From Haloterrigena sp. H1 (lineage in GTDB: Archaea > Halobacteriota > Halobacteria > Halobacteriales > Natrialbaceae), in assembly GCF_005938085.1 (NCBI RefSeq), contig NZ_SMZK01000001.1, positions 248,001 through 312,000 on the forward strand: 64,000 nt of DNA. The letters run 5' to 3'. The notes under the pieces were generated by a model. That model was not told the DNA's origin, did not search any database, and saw nothing but the letters and a program-made list of their open reading frames with translations. Every line of letters starts with the position of its first letter. The stretch's first letter is position 1. Below, one piece after another: positions 63,768 to 64,000 of this stretch. A program made the position numbers and the translations under genes.

Positions 63768-64000
63768 ATGGACGAGGACGGAGCGAACGCCCCTCGAGTC
63801 GATGGCGACACGGAGTCGGGAGCCGACGACGCAGACACCGTCGACACGGACGGCCCCGAGGCAACCGACGAGGCATCGATGCCGGGTGTTCCGGACCCCG
63901 AACCGACGGCGGATGAACCACCTGAAGACGTCCAGAAGTACGCCCGCTTCAAGAAGATGGACGGCGCCCAATACGACCGGGTCAACGACTTCCTGCGTGA
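63768..64000 (+). CDS. DUF5806 family protein (partial, cut by window end)
   Basis: 77 codons are visible. A long acidic disordered start (VDGDTESGADDADTVDTDGP) is followed by YARFKKMDGAQYDRVNDFLR, which is the conserved beginning of the haloarchaeal DUF5806 domain. The rest lies beyond the window. A TTATCTC/TTATTGG promoter-like region lies about 25-30 nt before the ATG at 63768. Function unknown. Confidence 0.8.
   Translation, partial: MDEDGANAPRVDGDTESGADDADTVDTDGPEATDEASMPGVPDPEPTADEPPEDVQKYARFKKMDGAQYDRVNDFLR

Overview
The window is from a halophilic archaeon (class Halobacteria), most likely a Natrialbales-type genome (Natrinema/Haloterrigena-like; the genus is inference). The evidence is high GC, very acidic predicted proteins, leaderless genes with TTTATA-like boxes about 25-30 nt before the start codon, split RNA polymerase genes (B''/B', A'/A''), an MCM helicase, EF-2 with a diphthamide loop, Bat-type regulators, an Htr transducer and many haloarchaea-only families (DUF7123, DUF7504, DUF5814, DUF5781, DUF5806, HVO_0476).

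Layout. 1-6.2 kb: end of an unknown gene, mcm, a small SipW-signal (TasA/CalY-like) locus with two internal duplications, a DUF7123 protein, tRNA-Pro, a BofA-like protein and a DUF7504 protein. 6.3-16.5 kb: DUF5814 helicase, Htr transducer, cupin, a 40-aa membrane peptide, cold-shock protein, carbonic anhydrase, an ABC-2 transporter pair and an M50/CBS site-2 protease. 16.7-24.5 kb: small HTH protein, rpl10e, RimK-type ligase, Hsp20, archaeal GAPDH, M29-like aminopeptidase, LURP-one-like protein, zinc protein and two PCMT paralogs. 24.5-28.4 kb: an irregular stretch with repeats, a Bat regulator, a PD-(D/E)XK nuclease and two tandem tRNA-Asp genes.

28.6-48.6 kb is the transcription/translation superoperon rpoH-rpoB''-rpoB'-rpoA'-rpoA''-nusA, then rps12-rps7, then EF-2. 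It is broken twice. Between nusA and rps12 lies a 5.6-kb divergent module: a Pvc16/DUF4255 protein, a two-domain AAA+ ATPase, a DUF4157 (eCIS core) protein cut by an in-frame TAG, and an unknown protein, followed by a decayed DUF4157 fragment. These are accessory genes of extracellular contractile injection systems, but no sheath, tube or baseplate gene is in the window. Between rps7 and EF-2 lie a CBS protein, a second DUF7504 protein and a DUF5781 metallopeptidase-like protein. 48.7-64 kb: SerS, then ion-homeostasis genes (PhoU-TrkA_C regulator, split MgtE, paired CrcB/Fluc, CDF exporter, cation:proton antiporter) mixed with an MBL hydrolase, an acyl-CoA synthetase, an aldehyde ferredoxin oxidoreductase, a thiolase and the start of a DUF5806 gene.

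The main signals for a second look are the orphan eCIS-type module with its amber-interrupted DUF4157 gene, and an ~80-bp palindromic element present in four copies. In three copies the element's first base is the final A of the TGA stop codon of the neighbouring gene. Other points are a second 14-bp-ended palindromic element, the tandem tRNA-Asp duplication and several internal gene duplications.
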